This document shows positions 1 to 11,279 of a stretch of 64,000 bases of DNA, one piece after another. The DNA comes from Cristatella mucedo (lineage: Eukaryota; Bryozoa; Phylactolaemata; Cristatellidae). Below the pieces are notes generated by a model. The model was not told the origin of the DNA. It saw only the letters and a program-made list of their open reading frames with translations, and ran no database searches. Every line of letters starts with the position of its first letter. The stretch's first letter is position 1. The position numbers and the translations under genes were made by a program. The stretch spans positions 1,579,001-1,643,000 of the forward strand of contig WPIO01000042.1 in assembly GCA_009760855.2 (NCBI GenBank), read 5' to 3'.

Positions 1-429
1 CTGAGATAAAGAAGGACTTGAATTCAATGCCACAAACGCTCTTGAACCACTTTGGCTGATGTACCCTCTAATTTAGGCAGACGTATATTTCAAATGTGTT
101 TCTCTGCTAGAAATAAGCAGTTTTGACAGTCGCGAAGGAATGGATGTAGACGTATTTCGCTTGATAGTCACTAGAACTAGTTTGCAATGAGCCCTGATAG
201 CCCAGAAGTTAAGAAGATCGCTTTTAAAGACCGAGGATGAGGTTTTAAATCCTGGCTTCGGGTAATACTTTCTCGCCAACTGAAAGCCGTGATGACATCC
301 GGTAACGATCTCTGCCGCTACACAAATGAGGCTCTGAAATCAGGTAAGATGGTAGCCAGGCTTTCAGGAACGATGCCGTGAAATGCAACGTCACACGCTT
401 TGTCTACAATTTGCTAGTCCCGGGTTTTA

Positions 430-1060
430 GATTGTAGGTAGATTTTTCAAACTTACGCCTAGACTTACGTGTATGTCACCCCTAACCATATTATTTATTT
501 TGTTTGTTTTTCAAGCATAATTTTACTTACCATTGAATTGCATTTCACTTTTCAGCAAATGTAAAGCACCTAGAAAGAGATTGAGTTATCTGAGGGCGCT
601 TTATCAAGTGCATTATTGTTATTATTGTTGTTATTATTCTCGTGACAGCAGAGAGGACGAACGGTCCGTCACAGCAAACGAGGCTAATCTGACCGTTGGG
701 CATGTGTGTTTTAATACACGTTTAATCACAGTGAAGAAAAGCAAGATCGTATTCTGACAAAGATCCGACTCCAGTTAAACCAGAGACAACATGAAAGACG
801 ATAGTCAACAAGCTTAACCCATACTTCACTGCTGCAACGTTTTGGTAAGCGAAGGCAGCTATGTGGATAAGATTCTTCGCCTGAAGAATAAGTTGCGTAC
901 CTTCCGGTGATGCAATTTCAAAACACTCCGCCCGGGCAAATTCAATCGTCCTTCAACTAATTATTGCATGCAGCCCCCAAGTTAAAACGAGCAAGCTTCA
1001 AAAAATTGTGTGCTCATTCAAAGCCCGGTTTTCTCTTCGAGCAAGCAGTAGCTCCAACAA
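430..1060 (+). pseudogene. Dead HicA-like gene copy, 5' half replaced by a LINE 3' end
   Basis: Positions 430-455 match the leader and first codons of the intact genes (attgtaggtagatttttcaa), but the ATG is now gta. From about 470 to 638 a LINE 3' tail takes the place of the signal, propeptide and first-cysteine coding part. Homology resumes at 639 (ctcgtgacagc, where intact genes encode YPGDC; the Cys codon is agc). It continues through the coding 3' half (cagttaaaccagagacaaca corresponds to the KP-x-x-T-C region) into the 3'UTR. The AATAAA of the live genes has become aaaacga here. No protein can be made. It shares most decay with the copy at 21129, so it was dead before block P was duplicated. 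Confidence 0.75.
470..638 (+). mobile_element. LINE 3' end (L2/CR1 type)
   Basis: Reads tgtatgtcacccctaaccat, cagcaaatgtaaagcaccta, agagattgagttatctgagg, gcgctttatcaagtgcatta then (TTATTG)n. These are the consensus pieces of the LINE 3' tail found about ten times in this window. It replaces the 5' half of the dead HicA-like gene. Confidence 0.7.
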
Positions 1061-1136
1061 AACGCAATGATCTGCTAATTGATGCTGAGCAGCACTGGGT
1101 AAGCGGTAAGCTCTGTTCTTATAGCACCTTTTAATA

Positions 1137-1352
1137 CATACAAAAGCCCGCGTGCTTTATATGCACCCATAAGTAAATAAATACTTGCTGATTTAACAGC
1201 CCCTTTTGTATAGCGACAGAAGAGCCTTTACGGCTATCACGACCGCTTGCTTGCAGTAGCGATAAAGGATCGCCCACTGAAGGATTCGAACCAACTACCT
1301 CAGGGCGGAGGTCGTGAAAAGCAACCACCTTACCTAGTGACCCATACATCTA
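1137..1352 (-). mobile_element. tRNA-derived SINE (reverse)
   Basis: On the minus strand it begins with a tRNA-like head: an A-box-like stretch around gtatgggtcactaggtaagg and a B box GGTTCGAATCC (complement at 1282-1292). Then come a body encoding no protein and an AT-rich end. A 72-residue ORF across it is a by-product. It interrupts sequence homologous to the live-gene flank at 16720-16790, which lacks it, so it is an insertion. Nearly identical at 21775-21990. Confidence 0.7.
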
Positions 1353-2540
1353 CTATTAGTCGACAAAGCCACGGTCACCTGTCTTTTGTTTTTACTATGG
1401 CGGCAGGAGCTTTTCAGTAGTGTGCTCGAAGCCGACACAACTTGTGCTGTGCTATCATTTGTCTCCAGACTTCCTCTGTAGCACTCATAAAGTGGTATCG
1501 AGCGCGTGAACCGAGCTCGGGTCTTTCATTCTAAATTTTTTGTTTGAAACGTCTTTAATTCTAAACTTTGTCAATTCTGATTTCTCATTCTGTAAACTTA
1601 GCTGTTGTGAAATCAATTAAAGGTTTAAGGCGGCCAAAGAGTTTTAGGATGAAGCAGCTTTAGCTACTGAAGGTCTAGGTGTGTTCATGCCGAAGCAGAT
1701 CTGGGTTCATTTTCCGATCGTTCCATTATTATCTGAGAAATATCAATAAATGCGCTAAGAGGGAGATAAATCCTATAGGATGCGGGTATATCTCGCCACC
1801 CCTGGGCCATCTCTCGACGGGGCCTCATTAAACTCTAACGCCTATCAATAAGCAAGACTGCTGGATAAGCTAATCTGGTCATCGCATTTACTTTCATAAT
1901 CATCTTCTTTTAAGGGACTATCGACACATCTTAAAAGAGTCTCAGCTGCTTGTTTTGCAATTCGTGACAGCATAACACCGACTAGTAACATCCCACATAT
2001 TATTTCTACAGCTTAAAAAGAGCGAAAAGTTGGCGACTACTGCGTTCCAGTATCAGTTAGTACAGTTTGGAAAAAAAATATTCAAGTCACAGAAAGATAT
2101 AGCTGCAAGATTCAGCCTAAGGGTGAATTTCATAATGGCTCAAAGCTGAAATGGTCCAAATATGAGAAGATCAATTGCGTCCATTATAATAATAAATTTA
2201 AAGCAATCATCTTATGCCCTGGCATAGCCGTTTCTTTTTTAACCACTTTAAATGTGCAGAACCGTCAGGTCACAATGGTGCGGCCAAGAGGTGGGAATGC
2301 CACAGCAGCATTCGTGGCTGACTTCGCTGTAGTCCGTGCATCGTCAGTCGCCTGGAAAAAGTTTTAGGATATGAACGGATGTCTCCCATATCTCGGTGCT
2401 GACGTTGAAAACTCAGGCGGACCAAGACTTGAAATAAATAGTAGCAGTGTTCTTATAGCTGTTTCAACTTGTGATAGCATACACAATTTACGTAAGAAGA
2501 ACTAATTACAAGGCAACCACCGCACTGAGCAGGCAGTCGA

Positions 2541-2637
2541 CAGTAAGAATAATGATAATGCGCTTGATAAATCGGCCTCAGAGAACTCAATCTCTTTCTT
2601 GGCGCATTACATTAGCTGAGCCACTTGGCAAATGGCT
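2541..2637 (-). mobile_element. LINE 3' tail fragment (reverse)
   Basis: Short reverse tail: aatgataatgcgcttgataa, cagagaactcaatctctttc. Its counterpart in block P' is at 24575-24665. Both sit next to ccacttggcaaatggctgg, so it predates the segmental duplication. Confidence 0.6.
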
Positions 2638-2814
2638 GGTATCTATTCCTGCAAGCTTTCGGCGTGAAATGACTTCGGGTAGTTTATTTAAGCAGAGCAA
2701 TATTGCAGGAGAGCTAGCTCCGATTACCTACAAATTATTCACTGCTTATATTTGAAATACCAAATTTGACCTAAAATTATAGACCTTAACTGAACTCGTG
2801 ATAAACGGACGAAC

Positions 2815-3400
2815 ATGTTTGCCTGGTGAGAAGTCCTAACTCGTCAATCGTGTCTGCTAGCGTCGTGTTGTAGCATTCTGCTAATGGCGACTGTTCGGAA
2901 GTGGGATAGAACGATAAGGGCCACCGAGATATTCTCGCTCGATAAGTATCAATTTCAAGGGTGATACAGTCTCTCGATTCGCACGTGATATTAGATGAGG
3001 AGGAGGCCACACACTGTAGACTGACATCTGCTTGTGGGCAGATAAGCAGAACTTGATAATAGTAGGTAAGGAAAGAGTGCAGTTGTAGGAGAACATTTGG
3101 GCGAGTGTGCGACTCTATACATGAGTAGGGCCATGATTTTGAGCCGTAAGATATCATAATTCAGCGAGTGCACACAATTCGGTGCTGGAGGCGTCAGATA
3201 AGTTACCCAATCGGATTTTGAAATCACTCTCAAGAGGGAAAGATAGATTGCTTGCACATGGATCCGAAATGAGATCAGAGAAATCTGAGATAACTGAAGA
3301 CTTTGTAATAGAGAGGGGGTGATAGACTGCTGCCAGCATTGGGAGCTGCTTATCGATGAACTACAAAAATAGATTCGAAAGATTAATTCATGGGGACAAG
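2815..3400 (-). mobile_element. Decayed LINE ORF2 fragment (endonuclease-RT linker)
   Basis: Minus-strand translations contain AECYNTTLADTIDELGLLTR, close to the conserved linker (FNxTLxxLLDxHAPL-like) before the RT of L2/CR1/Jockey LINEs, and an upstream SDASSTELCALAELYD-like segment. Frames are broken. Duplicated at 26210-26600 and distantly related to 20340-20620. Confidence 0.55.
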
Positions 3401-4744
3401 GGTGAACAAGAACAAAGTGCCGGTTAGGGCGGCGTCTGTAATAGCAAGGTAAGTAACCATTTTCAGCCAGGTCTCAGTCAGGTGAACCTATCCGATTTTT
3501 TTCATTGATGAAGTCATGTATTACCAAGAGATTACGTCTGTTTGCTACCGAATGCATATCGAAACCTTTGTTAGGCTCTGTATCTGTGATACACAATTCT
3601 CCTGAGTAAATATACCGTATAGTCTTGGTATATTTGTGGATTTACAGACTATGCACCTCAGCTGCCAGTGCTCGCTCTCGAACTCTTCGGAATGATTGAT
3701 TGCATTGTGTTATCTCTGCAAAGTGCCTAGACAGAGATTACCTTCTAATATGGCTCTGTATATAGAATTGATATAGCGCTCAAGACTACCAAGAGTCTAC
3801 CTAATAACTTTACAACTCGCCGCTAGAGGATCGACAACCAGTGAAATGCACGCTATTGTAGCATAGATGAGAAGACAAAACCACGCATAGCAGTCATGCT
3901 TATGGCCAGCATGCAAAATCGCTCAAGAAGGCACTAAAGATCACTTATTAGTAGACTTATCGGTAAGAGCATGAACTGAACGATTCACTCTAATTGCCCT
4001 CCGTCATCATTCTCACTGATCGTGCAATGATAAGTGAAAGAAATGGTAAAGAGTTATTTTGCAAGAAATTTCAAGTAGTGAATATCAAAGTCTATATATT
4101 GGATGCAAAACTACAAATACCACCTCTGCTGCGGTATCTATATCACTGGGAGTCCAAATTTGCTAGACGTTGCATAGATGAAACTAGGAAGGTATGACTC
4201 TGGAGTCGTTGACCTACATACCAGCAAGCAAGGGTGCAGGCCTTTAACGCATCGGGTAATGTGGCTTTGCCTGTCCGCCGATGTCTGACTTCGGAGTAGA
4301 TGTGAGCAGAATTCCCAGCTCACGAGCCGCCTCTGCGGAACAGGGACGGCACGCCTACGTGCCGCCCGGTACGCGCTTGCAGCAAGTTCCACTCGCGAGC
4401 TTGAGATGCCCGATTGGGGCACAGCTCAGATGCACGGAGCACAATTTTAAACCGGCCTACTAGGCTCTGAAGAAGAGGCTCGCAAGGTGGCGCAGCGAAT
4501 GGTCGCCAACAGTAAGATACTTCTTCGAAGAAAATCCATCGCTTCCGCTCGTGGTTCTACGATAGACGCTGACGTAGCTCGCACTGTGGTGCGAACAAAG
4601 TTGGCCGCTTCCAAATCCGCTCAGTACTTGGCCTTAAACCCAGTTCCCGTAACGGTGCTAGTTAAAACGGCAGTGCCAGGTAAACCGGCTCAATTGTGGT
4701 GAATAATAATTATTCGAGAATACAGGAAGGAAAGGAGTTACGCA

Positions 4745-5228
4745 CCTCAAATCCTTTGGAGATCGCGCATTTAGTTCGTATGCTCCCAAAGCCTGGAACT
4801 CCCTCCCGACCTGCGTCAGAACATCCCCTGACCTGACTACATTTAAAAGGAACTTAAAAACACCTATTTAGGACAGCATTCAGTGGGTCCCTCTGATTCG
4901 TCCTTCACGTGCTTATGCGTGCTGACACTGTGCATGCTACCACTAACCACATTTGCATGCTGACCCTGTGCATGACGCCCCTAACCCATGTTATTCATTT
5001 CGTCCTACGTATGTTTATGCGTGCTGACACTGTGCATGCTGCCACTAACCACATTCGCATGGTGACCCTGTGCATGTCACCCCTAATCATATTATTCATT
5101 TCGTTTGTTTTTCAAGCATGATTTTACTTACCATTCAATTGCATTTCCCTTTGCAGCAAATGTAAGGCGCCTAGAGAGAGATTAAGTTCTCTGAGGGCGC
5201 CTTATCAAGTACATTGTTAGTATTGTTA
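4745..5228 (+). mobile_element. 5'-truncated LINE insertion with target site duplication
   Basis: Encodes the C-terminal end of a LINE reverse transcriptase (LKSFGDRAF-, WNSLPTC- and FKRNLKT-like stretches), then the 3'UTR and tail ending gcgccttatcaagtacattg and (TTA)-like repeats. It is flanked by the 7-bp duplication ttacgca (4738-4744 and 5229-5235). The matching place in unit 2 (28744-28750) has a single ttacgca and no element. Confidence 0.85.
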
Positions 5229-5289
5229 TTACGCAGTCGAGTACAATTAGAGTAAGTGTTTATAGGACTACCAACGAAACTGTGTGGCT

Positions 5290-5560
5290 AGTCTATGGAA
5301 GCACGGAGATACTTAGGCTTCCAGAGAGCTTTTAGCTTGTATGCTCCTGAAGCCTGGAAGTAACTACCGACTGACCTTAAGAGGTCCCCTGAAATGAAAT
5401 ATGGTATAAACGATCTAACGAAGCGCTTGTTTCTAACAGCGTCTGGTCGGTCCTTGTGATTTGTCCTTTAGGTACCTATGCGTACGGACACCATGTGTGT
5501 ACTTCTATTCGTATTTAGATGTTGACATTGGCCACGTTACCTTTCAGCGGATTGCCGAGG
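5290..5560 (+). mobile_element. Old, strongly decayed LINE 3' relic
   Basis: Positions 5315-5450 align with the same RT C-terminal end (cagagagcttttagcttgta, tgctcctgaagcctggaagt, gcgcttgtttctaacagcgt) and then with the gattcgtccttt 3'UTR, but with many changes and stops. Also present in unit 2 at 28830-29085, so older than the duplication. Confidence 0.5.
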
Positions 5561-6159
5561 CGCATTAAAAGGTGGGCCCTGAGATAGGCTAGCAGTCACT
5601 ATTCGAGACTCGGGGCGTTGGCTAATGAAGGTTATTGAACTCTAGGCCTCAGAGCCAATAGGGCTCACCAAGGCCGCTGGTTAAAGCTTGTAACCATTCG
5701 CTGCTTTCAAATAGACTGAATTATGAATCAGTCTGAAATATGGATACGGACTTGTTACGTCAAGGTGTGAGCGCTCGTTGAAGGTAGCTGTGCCTTAACA
5801 TTCGAGCGTCACCTGTATCCGTCGGGCAGTGGCCAGCACTAGCCCGTTGTCAGCTCTGTGTTTGCCGTCTACTTCTTACCGGACGTGAAATTCGCGAACT
5901 ACGTTTGTTACACCATTATTGTCTTCGAAGTGAGACCTCTCAGAATTGTCAGAAAATCCCGCACCGTCCCATAAATCGGTTTGGGTCAGACCTGCAATAC
6001 TTTAGCTTTTGCGGGACAAAAGAAAGCCCACCTACGTTTCTTGCTGTAGACTCGAAGGAAGTCTTTGAAATTGACCTGATATTTACCAGACCTAGACTTC
6101 TTAGCACGGCGTTCAAGCGTGTGCTTAAAACGACGAATTGTTTGAAGGTTTCGGAAAAT

Positions 6160-6775
6160 TGAAGGGATTAATGATAATACTTAGGCATTTAAAAAATAGC
6201 ACCATCAGAAAATTCAATTTCTTTCTAGGCACTTTACGTTGGCTGCAAAGGAAGCCCGATCGAATGGTTAGTGGTAGTGAGCTCAATAAACAAGAATAAC
6301 ATGGATAGGTGAAAATGCTCACCCCGACTCGGTACACTGGCAGCGTGTACAGAAACATGCTCGTCAAGGGCACTCCTAAGTGGTTCACTGTATCAGTGAA
6401 GGCATTGAGGCTGTCGGTGGAGTCTGGGTGTAGATCAACAAGACCTGCCTCACCTGACCTCACCTGGAAGACATCCTTATTTGTCAACCAAATCCAGAGT
6501 ATGGTCAGCGACGTGAGTGGTATGATAAAGTTGTTGGACCAAACCGAAGTTATTCATACAGTCATGAAATGAGCGGACCTGGCTGCTGCTACGGTTTCCA
6601 AAGTGAAAGTGGGGCCTGTCACGCACAAATATTTTAGTAAGAAATTCCGAAGGGTTCCCTATAAACGAGTTTAGATAGGTATAAGGAGGTCTGAAACTCA
6701 GAATAGAAAGAGCCATCGGCGTTGATGAAGACCGGATTGCATTCGATTCAAACGACAGCCCGTGCAAAAAGCCGC
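6160..6775 (-). mobile_element. Internally deleted LINE: endonuclease end joined to the 3' tail
   Basis: The minus strand first reads an endonuclease-domain C-terminus (FRPPYTYLNSF, then SFHDCMNNFGLVQQL and THVADHTLDLVD, the family's GPTHxxGHTLDLV motif). It then passes within about 250 bp into the 3'UTR (ctcactaccactaaccattc) and tail (aaagtgcctagaaagaaatt). The whole reverse transcriptase is missing. Same structure at 29690-30295. Confidence 0.65.
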
Positions 6776-6779
6776 TTGT

Positions 6780-7480
6780 TTTACAGCCAAACGATTCACG
6801 AACTGCACCAGCTACCCCACCAACAACTTAGCCACATAGCACGGCCAGAAACCATGAGATCCTGGTTAGTGTAGTCTCAGATTAACAGCTGCCAGAGCAG
6901 GGCGTCATCCACGCATCGGTCAGCAGAAATGCATGTAAAATCTCCCGGACAGCCAGAGCGCGGATTACCTTAAAAACTTCGCTTTGCATAACAAAAGTAA
7001 GAATAAAGTAAGCATTAAGTGCCAAGGATGTTATTTAGTCTTCCTAATTGTCTTTTATTCTTCTGCACACATGTAACTTATATTATTTCATTGTTTTCGT
7101 TGTTAATAACAATTCTACCAAGCTCACGGCAGTGTCGTCAAAAGCGAAACGCGTCAGACTCCTCCCCTCACCGATGGATCCTTAGCAACCCTATACGGAG
7201 GACAACTCCCAGTGAGGTTCAGATATCAACCGCATCAGCGGCCGCCAGCGTCGCCCAGCCGCTTGCCTTGCATGGCGTACAGCAGCCGACAGTTGCAACC
7301 GGTACAACTTGCGCCCTCGGGCGCGGGGCCCAGAGCCCGGCACGCTGGTTATCGATGCACTCACGCAGCGGCTGCAAGCTTCATTCGCGCCGCCACTGCG
7401 TTCCATTTCTACCAAATCCACGAGCTGATTTTTTACTGCACACCTCCGGCCGAACGCGGCACTTTGGGCATACATTATTG
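6780..7480. other. Non-coding transition into the CpG-rich block
   Basis: From about 6960 to 7110 AT-rich, then CpG-rich from 7130. Open frames here differ between the two copies by a 1-bp shift near 7160/30775, so no conserved protein is supported. Confidence 0.4.
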
Positions 7481-9959
7481 AGAACGTAGTACTTCTGTCG
7501 TGAAACTTCAGCTCCGAGCTCTTCGCGCGATGGCTCGGTTGTTCGACGCTCAAGCAGTCGCGCGCCGTCGGCGAACGCTCATCGTCGGGCCTTGCGACGA
7601 CCGCACACATTCAGCCGCCGAACGAGACGGGTCGAAGCGATTGAAAGTAAGAGCTCACTCTAGCCGAGATGACGACGCTGCCGGCGATCGGCGACGAAAG
7701 CGGACGCCAAACGACGTCGAATGCGTTGCTTCGTTTCGCACGCCGACCTTGCACAGGAGTGCGAGATCCCAGCTACCGCGACAGCGTCGTTGCGTGAGGC
7801 ATCGTCGCGACGCGCGGCACTCTACCGCTGTCGCACGTGGCGGACCTACTGAGCGTCTACCGGGCGACTACGCGGCTGCACCCAATAGCGCGAGCGCTGT
7901 ACTGAAATTTTAATTATACTAAGCTAAGGATCCAGCGTGGGTGATATTTGAAAAGAAGCTACAAACCCACGCGTCCTTTCGGTACTGGCTGAAGCCGTGC
8001 GAGTTGTACTCATCATGCTCAAGGGGCCACGCCCACGCAAGCCCACGCGCTCTAGGAAATGCCGCACTGGAAGTCGTTGCGAGCGGATCTTGGCATTCAC
8101 CCGATGATACAAAGTTCTCTTCTCGGAGTGAACGGTTCACCTGACCCAACGCACACGGCCGCCCACGGCCGCCTGCCATGCGAACTTTTGCACCGCTTTG
8201 TTTCTTATAAACCTCGTTTGCCTTGGTAACGCTTCTTCTGGCTTTGGACTGACGCTCGACCGCATGTAGAGCAGGACGTTAAGGGGTACATCGTTAAGGC
8301 CCTTCGTTGGAGGTTCTTGGCTCGAATCAACTAAACCAAGCTCACACCGGCGACGGGCGATGATAAGGGAGGCCGACCCGGCCGGTTGAGACCTTTCCAC
8401 GATAATGGCTGACCGCATATTCGGACCTAAGTGTGACCCACGGTGGCTCTTGACCCCAGAGCTGAGTATAGTCTACGTTACTTTCGTCCCGCCACTACTA
8501 AGCGTAGCAGCCTCTGCACTGTTTAACGGGCCGGAAGGGTAGTAGACGTAAAGAGCCAATTTACGGCGGCTGAGGGCGTTGTCAGAGTTGGTTTAGATGT
8601 CGCACGACGTCAGTCACGCGTCGCTCACGCGATTAGGACGAGGAGGTCTTAGCGTAATATCGCGATCGATTTCAATCGCTGTGCTTTAAGGCGGGAGCCA
8701 ATCGTGTAGTTTGGGGTTGTAGGACATCGTGGCTAAAGCCCGCGTCCACATGCAAGGTCCGTTTAGCCCGGGCTCCTTAAAATACGTCCAAAGAGTGCCA
8801 AGCAGTCCTTACCACTTGAGTAATAAATCAGCCTGCAATAATCGTGGAACGAAAGTGTGGGAAACTGTGTTTATTCCCTAAACTGCGGCCGGGTCGCTAT
8901 TAGAGTCAATCGGCGGCCTGTCTTCAATGGCGCTTGCGGCCACTTCCGTTGTAAGTCACAGCCGTCCTTTCGGCCGTCCTTGTAACCACGGTGCCAGCAG
9001 GAAGCCACAACGACGAAGCAGACGGCGCCTCCGATGTCGGTAGCGTGTCCAACGTCGGTCAAACGAAACTCTGTAGATCTCGTCGAATGATGCTGCAGCG
9101 TGCACGTCGTCGCTGACTCGACTGCGCATATTACCTAAACTGCAGCTGCAACGGTAATCGGCAGAGTCAATCGGCGGCCGGGCGTTAGTTGCGTCTGCGG
9201 CCTCTTCTGCCGCCAACCACAGCTGACCTATCAGCCTTCCTCGTTAACACGGCACGATCAGGAAGCCACAATAAGGCCGATGACGCCTCCGACGGCGGAA
9301 GCGTGTCCAACGTTGGTTATCCAAGATTATCCGGCTCGCGTCGAACGCTCGCGTCGCTAACAGCTTCGGGCGGCAGCGGCGGCGGCGGCGCGGTGCAGAG
9401 CCCTCGTGCTCGTACTCCGCTGGCCGCCAGCAGAGGAGAGTCGTTCTCTTGCATCGCGTGGGCGTGAAAACGCGCTTTACGTTGTTCGCGTCTACTTTGC
9501 AGTACGCAGTGCTTAAAAATTCAGTCGATTCGGTGTTGCTTTTTTATTTCCTCAACTATTTATGGGTGCTAAATATGAAGCTCAGCAGAACGAGCGCTTG
9601 AGTCGCCGAGCTGGCAGCGGCTGTGGCATCCATGCACTGCCGGAGGCAAAAAACTCGCCCGCTGCTCGTGTCACGATAGCGATACGATGCGACCGTCGCG
9701 CTGCCGCATACGTGTCAGCAAATATAATAACTGCTAAGATAATGAGAAAAACTACTATGGATGTCCTGGATTGCGCGGGAGGTGTTTGCTCTCATTTGGC
9801 AGCAGCTTCGTCCTGAGGCGGCAGAATATGTTTCTTCCGACAAACCTCAATTCGACCCTTGCAAAATGCAGACCGCTCGATTGAAACGAAGGAGCGATTA
9901 GAACCTTGTCTTTTCGTGTCGGCCTATTTCCGATCGTGGAGGTATTATTTGTGGTTCCG

Positions 9960-10810
9960 TAATATAAATAGTGAACAGCCCGTTATTTCTTAAAATATTA
10001 CTAGGCAGAATACTGTTGTCTGTAGTTGTAAAATATCCTTTTGAAGCTATCGAGCATCAAGTCTTTTTCGAGCTCGTGTTATCTCACCTGAGCGTCACTA
10101 GTGCAGTACTACAATATTTTAGGTCCCATGTCAGTGGAAAGCTACGGAGCGTTAACGTGAAATGACACAAATCAATCGAGTAAATATCTGAATTACGGGA
10201 TGCCTCAGGCCATTTTACTTGGTCTGGTTTGATTCCCGGGTTAAACCCCCTTCTAGCCGATTTGATTGCCAAGCACATACCAGACATTCACTTGGGTGCA
10301 GATGACACCGAGTTGCAAATTTGCCTTTCATTTCTTGAAGCCCTCAAGCACGTGGATTTCTTTCAACTTCCTTGCTGCATGAATTGATGACTGATTAATG
10401 ATCAGTCATGGTTGGCAGCAACTTTTTTAAAATTGTACAACGGAACCAGCTTACAAGCTACGGACAAATCAAGTGTCGTTCGGAAATTAGGAAACTACGC
10501 TCAAAATTGACTGTGTGCCCACATTTACCGTTGAATATGCAGGCACACTAGATGTCCTGTCCTTAAGTGACCTTTCAGTAGACGATCACATCGCCACTGC
10601 ACTGCAGAAGTCAAAAAGGCTTCGAATCAGCTTAAACTCCGGAGTATTTAAATCCAAAACCCAACATACGGCGACGGTTGTAGATGCAAGTGTAAAAAAA
10701 AGCACATTACAGGCTTTAACTTCTATGCCGATGAAGCCCAGCTGTACATATGCTTTGATCGCTCCCAGCCTCCAATCGCAACAAACTCCCTCAACACTCT
10801 AGCTATGTCA
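9960..10810 (+). mobile_element. Decayed LINE reverse transcriptase, unit 1
   Basis: Forward translations show RT blocks: AIEHQVFFELVLSHLSVTSA then VLQYFRSHVSGKLRSV (RT block 3-4 pattern, normally FDTVDHxxLLxxL...WFxSYLSGR). These are followed by YGMPQAILLG (YGVPQGSVLGP in active elements) and HLGADDTELQICLSF, the catalytic YADD turned into GADD. A second YADE-QLY-like stretch near 10725-10760 suggests two nested RT pieces. Frames are broken by stops. Confidence 0.65.
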
Positions 10811-10938
10811 GCAAGCATGCTAAATATGATCATACTGTGCTCTGGCGGGTAGCAGCTGCACCGAGCAGCCGTAACAGTATGCGTATGTATGTGCAAATGT
10901 GTGTAAGTATGTGAGGCAGAGGTTATTGGCATAAAGTA

Positions 10939-11263
10939 CCCGACCTGCATCGGAACATCCCCTGACCTGACCACATTTAAAAGAAACTGAAAAACACACC
11001 TATTTAGGACAGCATTTAGTGGGTCCCTGTGATTCGTCCTTGTTGTGCTTATGCGTGCTGACACTGTGCATGCTGCCACTAACCACATTTGCATGCTGAC
11101 CCTGTGCATGTCACTCCTAACCATATTATTCATTTTTTTTGTTTTTCAAGCATGATTTTACTTACTATTCTATTGCGTATCACTTTGCAGCAAATGTAAA
11201 GCGCCTAGAAAGAGATTAAGTTCTCTGAGAGCGCTTTATCAAGTGCAATATTATTATTATTAT
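10939..11263 (+). mobile_element. 5'-truncated LINE insertion with target site duplication
   Basis: Starts in the RT C-terminal codons (cccgacctgcatcggaacat), continues through the 3'UTR and ends gcgctttatcaagtgcaata plus (TTA)n. Flanked by taaagta at 10932-10938 and 11264-11270. The corresponding places at 41902-41910 and 46032-46040 have only ggcataaagtcggtc- and ggcatcaaataggtt-like sequence. Confidence 0.85.
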
Positions 11264-11279
11264 TAAAGTAGGTCAGTCG

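Larger units (their letters stand above)
1..2790. repeat. Block P: duplicated unit around the dead gene
   Basis: Near-identical to 20635-22754 and 24135-24830 (1-2116 matches the former and 2117-2790 the latter). Besides the dead gene it holds a SINE (1137-1352) and a reverse LINE tail (2541-2637). The flank after the dead gene (gttttaggatgaagcagctt, ctactgaaggtctaggtgtg) also aligns weakly to the downstream flank of the live genes at 17240 and 37990. Block P is therefore an older duplicate of T+U. From 1360 to 2540 I see no gene. Confidence 0.75.
2815..7480. repeat. Block Q, first copy
   Basis: Matches 26210-31090. From 3400 to 4200 and from 5560 to 6160 it is AT-rich sequence without recognisable genes. 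At 4200-4702 there is a more GC-rich part with an open frame of 71 codons (4487-4702, SEEEARKVAQRM just upstream and in frame) that is 97 percent alike in the two copies (69 of 71 residues). It has no start context, splice signal or family resemblance that I can support. It may be a decayed exon. Confidence 0.6.

Noticed and set aside
1131-1349. 72-codon minus-strand ORF repeated identically at 21769-21987
   Set aside because: It is a readthrough of a tRNA-derived SINE; its repeat is explained by the segmental duplication.
1273-1352. Possible tRNA gene on the minus strand
   Set aside because: A and B boxes are present but the cloverleaf does not close and the sequence continues as a dispersed SINE body.
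4487-4702. 71-codon ORF conserved between 4487 and 28493
   Set aside because: Conservation equals that of surrounding duplicated DNA, so it is no evidence of selection; no recognised domain, kept only as a note in block Q.
7191-7913. Long overlapping ORFs on both strands (139 and 137 codons), also present at 30800-31531
   Set aside because: High CpG/GC content keeps frames open, both strands are open at once, a related frame is broken by 1 bp between copies, and no motif or start context is seen. Their equal length follows from recent duplication.
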